From Actinomycetes bacterium (GTDB taxonomy: Bacteria; Actinomycetota; Thermoleophilia; Solirubrobacterales; 70-9), in NCBI GenBank assembly GCA_023434465.1, contig JAEYSQ010000018.1, forward strand, positions 1 through 26,168: a stretch of DNA of 26,168 nucleotides, read 5' to 3'. The notes under the pieces are model-generated. The model worked only from the letters and a program-made list of their open reading frames with translations, ran no database searches and was not told the origin of the DNA. Positions 24,278-26,168 of this stretch are shown here, in pieces (position 1 is the stretch's first letter; each line of letters starts with the position of its first letter). The translations under genes and the position numbers were made by a program.

Positions 24278-25011
24278 CCGGCCTGGACCCGCTTGACCGT
24301 GATTGGCCCGCAAGACTCGGTCTGCTCCCAGACCGCTTCGCCCTTCTTGTAGAGATCGAGCAAAGCGAAGATCGTGACCGCCTGGGTCATCCGGTCCTCA
24401 TTGCCGAACTCGACGTCAAAATCGAAGACCGGGCGGTTCATCAGCACCGAACGAACCGCCGAGAGCCGGCGCCTCAGGGAGACGGTTGCACGCAGGTGCG
24501 AGAGGTCTGGCCTGGCCGGCGGCTCGAGCAGATCACCGAGCGCGGCCGCGAGTTGTTCCGGTTCGTACACTTTCTCGGCTGTCTCCACCTCTACCCGGCG
24601 CAACTCCTGCGGCAGCGGTGCCGAGCGGTAAAGGTAGCCGCGCTGGCTTTCGAAGTGGTCCTTGAGGGCGCGACCCGCATCGCGGTAGCGCCGGTATTCC
24701 AGCATCCTGGCGACCAGTTCCTCGACCGCCTCTGCGGGTTCCATCTCGGTCAGGTCCTCTTCTGCCCCGGGCAGCATCAGACGGGATTTGAGTTCGAGCA
24801 GCGCAGCGATCAGGACCAGGAACTCGGTGGCCACCTCGAGTTCCATTTCGCCGTCGTCCTCGAGCTTCTCCACATAACGGACGACGATCTCCCCCAGTTC
24901 GACTTCGAGCAGGCTGATCTCCTCTCGCAGCACGATGCTGAGGAGCAGGTCGAACGGCCCGATGAAAACATCGAGGTCCAGATCAAGGTCCAGGTCCAGC
25001 CGGGAAGCCAT
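24250..25011 (-). CDS. scpA: Segregation and condensation protein A (kleisin)
   Basis: ScpA bridges the SMC head domains and binds ScpB. The family N-terminus is visible as LDVFIGPFDLLLSIVLREEISLLEV (residues about 13-37), preceded by an unusual run of Leu-Asp pairs. The acidic middle linker (EEDLTEMEPAEAVEELVARML) and the C-terminal winged helix (VTIFALLDLYKKGEAVWEQ) are in the expected order. Length 253. The ATG at 25011 lies 48 bases after the trpS stop. The gene ends inside the first copy of the 27-bp tandem repeat and overlaps scpB by 4 bases (ATGA). The C-terminal residues GQNQLAKTA are encoded by the repeat and look like a non-conserved tail. Confidence 0.95.
   Translation of the reverse strand: MASRLDLDLDLDLDVFIGPFDLLLSIVLREEISLLEVELGEIVVRYVEKLEDDGEMELEVATEFLVLIAALLELKSRLMLPGAEEDLTEMEPAEAVEELVARMLEYRRYRDAGRALKDHFESQRGYLYRSAPLPQELRRVEVETAEKVYEPEQLAAALGDLLEPPARPDLSHLRATVSLRRRLSAVRSVLMNRPVFDFDVEFGNEDRMTQAVTIFALLDLYKKGEAVWEQTESCGPITVKRVQAGQNQLAKTA
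24970..24999 (-). repeat. Hexanucleotide-derived Leu-Asp repeat in scpA
   Basis: Five consecutive 6-base units encode (Leu-Asp)x5 at residues 5-14 of ScpA. Three units are CTGGAC; the others (CTTGAT, CTCGAT) are synonymous variants. The last pair merges into the conserved LDVF start of the kleisin domain, so the repeat extends the N-terminus and leaves the core intact. Confidence 0.8.
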
Positions 25012-25059
25012 CAGGAAAAGCGTAGAGGGGCGATCGGTCGGTCCCGACCGGAAAAGGCG

Positions 25060-26052
25060 CTATTTGCGGGGAACGCCGACGCCCATTGCCTGGCGGACGT
25101 CGGATAGCGTCGCGGCGGCGATTTCCCGCGCCTTGGCGGCTCCGTCGGCCAGGATGCGTTCGATTTCCGTCTCGTCTTCCCGAATTTCGGGATATCTCTC
25201 CCGGACCGGCGCGAGGTAGTCGACCACGGCATCGGCGACGGCCTTCTTGAAGTCCCCGTAGCCCGACCCCTCGAACTCGATCTCGACTTCGTCTTCGGTC
25301 TTGCCGGTGGCGACCGCGTAGATCCCGATCAGGTTGGCGACGCCATCCTTGCCTTCGCCGCGTCTTACTTCGCGACCTGAGTCGGTCACCGCGCTGCCGA
25401 GCTTCTTGCGGGTTTCCTTTTCGGTCTCGAGCAGGTACACGCGGCCGTTGTCGGCTCCGACCGAGGTCGACATCTTGCGGCCCGGTTCCTGCAGGTCCAT
25501 GACCCGAGCGCCGATCTCCGGGATCCGGTGCTCCGGGATCACGAACGTCTCACCGAAGCGTTCGTTGAAGCGGCGACCGATCTCCCGCATCAGTTCGATG
25601 TGCTGGCGCTGGTCCTCGCCGACCGGAACTTCGTCGGCCTGGTAAACGAGCACGTCGGCCGCCTGGAGCAGCGGGTAGATGAAGATCCCGGCGGAGACCA
25701 GGTCTTTCTGCTGGGCGGACTTCTCCTTGAACTGGGTCATCCGGTTGAGGTCTCCGTGGGCGCAGACGCCGGAGAGCAGCCAGCAAAGTTCGGTGTGCTC
25801 GGGGATGTCGGACTGCCGGAAGAGCACGCACTTTTCCGGGTCCACGCCGGCGGCGAGGACCGCGGCGGTCGTGTCGTAAAGATTCCTGCGCAGGGTCGCG
25901 GGCTCGTAGGCCACGGTTATCGCGTGCAGGTCGACAATCGAGTAAATCGCGGGATCACCCCGGTCCTGACCTTCGACGTACTGCCTGATCGCCCCGATGT
26001 AGTTGCCGAGGTGCTTGCGCCCGGTGGGCTGAATTCCCGAAAAGATTCGCAT
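25060..26052 (-). CDS. trpS: Tryptophanyl-tRNA synthetase
   Basis: Charges tRNA-Trp with tryptophan using ATP; class I aminoacyl-tRNA synthetase. The HIGH-type motif is in TGRKHLGNYIGA (residues 10-21, HLGN at 14-17), GEDQRQHIELMREIGRRFN (about 145-163) is the family core, and KMSTS is intact at 193-197. Length 330 matches the bacterial enzyme. The ATG at 26052 has no clear Shine-Dalgarno; a TAGGCT box 9 bases upstream could give a nearly leaderless mRNA. An 11-bp perfect stem lies further upstream. It is the first minus-strand gene in view and is followed after 48 bases by scpA. The neighbourhood with aromatic-pathway genes is suggestive but not proof of co-regulation. Confidence 0.97.
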   Translation of the reverse strand: MRIFSGIQPTGRKHLGNYIGAIRQYVEGQDRGDPAIYSIVDLHAITVAYEPATLRRNLYDTTAAVLAAGVDPEKCVLFRQSDIPEHTELCWLLSGVCAHGDLNRMTQFKEKSAQQKDLVSAGIFIYPLLQAADVLVYQADEVPVGEDQRQHIELMREIGRRFNERFGETFVIPEHRIPEIGARVMDLQEPGRKMSTSVGADNGRVYLLETEKETRKKLGSAVTDSGREVRRGEGKDGVANLIGIYAVATGKTEDEVEIEFEGSGYGDFKKAVADAVVDYLAPVRERYPEIREDETEIERILADGAAKAREIAAATLSDVRQAMGVGVPRK

Positions 26053-26061
26053 CGATCTGGC

Positions 26062-26067
26062 AGCCTA
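26062..26067 (-). promoter_or_regulatory. Candidate -10 box for trpS
   Basis: Minus-strand TAGGCT fits TAnnnT and is 9 bases from the trpS ATG. A transcript starting there would have a 5' UTR of only a few bases. If this promoter is the real one, the stem-loop at 26095-26138 would not be in the mRNA and would act as DNA or as a terminator of an upstream transcript. Confidence 0.35.
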
Positions 26068-26094
26068 AGGCCTCACCGACACCCCGCGAATTCC

Positions 26095-26138
26095 GGTGGG
26101 TCGGATTGTGACCAGCCCTGCGTGTTTTCCGACCCACC
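26095..26138 (-). other. 11-bp perfect inverted repeat upstream of trpS
   Basis: GGTGGGTCGGA (26128-26138 read on the minus strand) and TCCGACCCACC (26095-26105) are exact complements around a 22-base loop. No U-tract follows on either strand. It could be a terminator of a gene outside the window, a trpS leader structure, or an operator pair. The remaining 30 bases to the window edge show nothing I can name. Confidence 0.6.
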
Positions 26139-26168
26139 CTGACCCGGGTTCCAGTTCCCCGGCCCCGG

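Noticed and set aside
24254..24313. Longer ScpB start
   Set aside because: It lies wholly within scpA coding sequence in another frame, and the ATGA overlap at 24253 is a far better start.
26053..26168. T-box or Trp leader peptide for trpS
   Set aside because: The AGGGTGG resemblance is short and the rest of the T-box motif does not match. The visible 116 bases hold no ORF with clustered Trp codons. The region is cut by the window edge, so only the stem is reported.

Overview
This 26 kb window is high-GC DNA from an actinobacterial-type chromosome. Gene content and order (trpS, scpA, scpB, rluB, chorismate mutase, tyrA, aroA, cmk, der), GTG/TTG starts, 4-base GTGA/ATGA overlaps and large secreted glycine-rich/Ig-like proteins suggest Actinomycetota, probably a Thermoleophilia/Solirubrobacterales-like lineage. 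That placement is inference; there is no rRNA gene here. I saw no tRNA, CRISPR array, insertion sequence or phage gene.

Layout. 1-4448 (+): a 5'-truncated transketolase and glucose-6-phosphate isomerase form a tight sugar-phosphate operon. A 27-bp perfect palindrome and a HAD-family phosphatase follow. 4471-11868 (-): a small secreted protein of unknown function and two very large secreted paralogues (signal peptide, glycine-rich domain, about six Ig-like repeats, basic C-terminal region), the two large genes overlapping by 4 bases. 11937-15252 (-): metK, then the cmk-der pair. 15307-16380 (+): a lone plsC-like acyltransferase whose stop codon interlocks with that of aroA. 16377-22337 (-): an aromatic amino-acid block read in the order rluB, aroH, hisC-like aminotransferase, leader peptide, aroF, tyrA, aroA. 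22382-26052 (-): a lipoprotein of unknown function, scpB, scpA and trpS.

The most interesting signal is in the 297-bp gap between the aminotransferase and aroF. A 33-codon ORF (19945-20046, -) ends in Ala-Phe-Tyr-Ser-Tyr-Trp-Arg-Phe-Ile-stop, so five of its last eight codons encode the three end products of the pathway that the next gene (DAHP synthase) begins. It has an extended -10-like promoter immediately upstream, a hairpin just before the aromatic codons, mutually exclusive pairings after them and a strong GC-rich stem-loop before aroF. I read this as a ribosome-mediated attenuator sensing Phe, Tyr and Trp together and controlling aroF-tyrA-aroA.

Other points of interest are a perfect 27-bp triplication at the scpA/scpB junction that multiplies the scpB start codon, several TAnnnT boxes placed 6-9 nt before start codons (possible leaderless mRNAs), and an 11-bp perfect stem in front of trpS.
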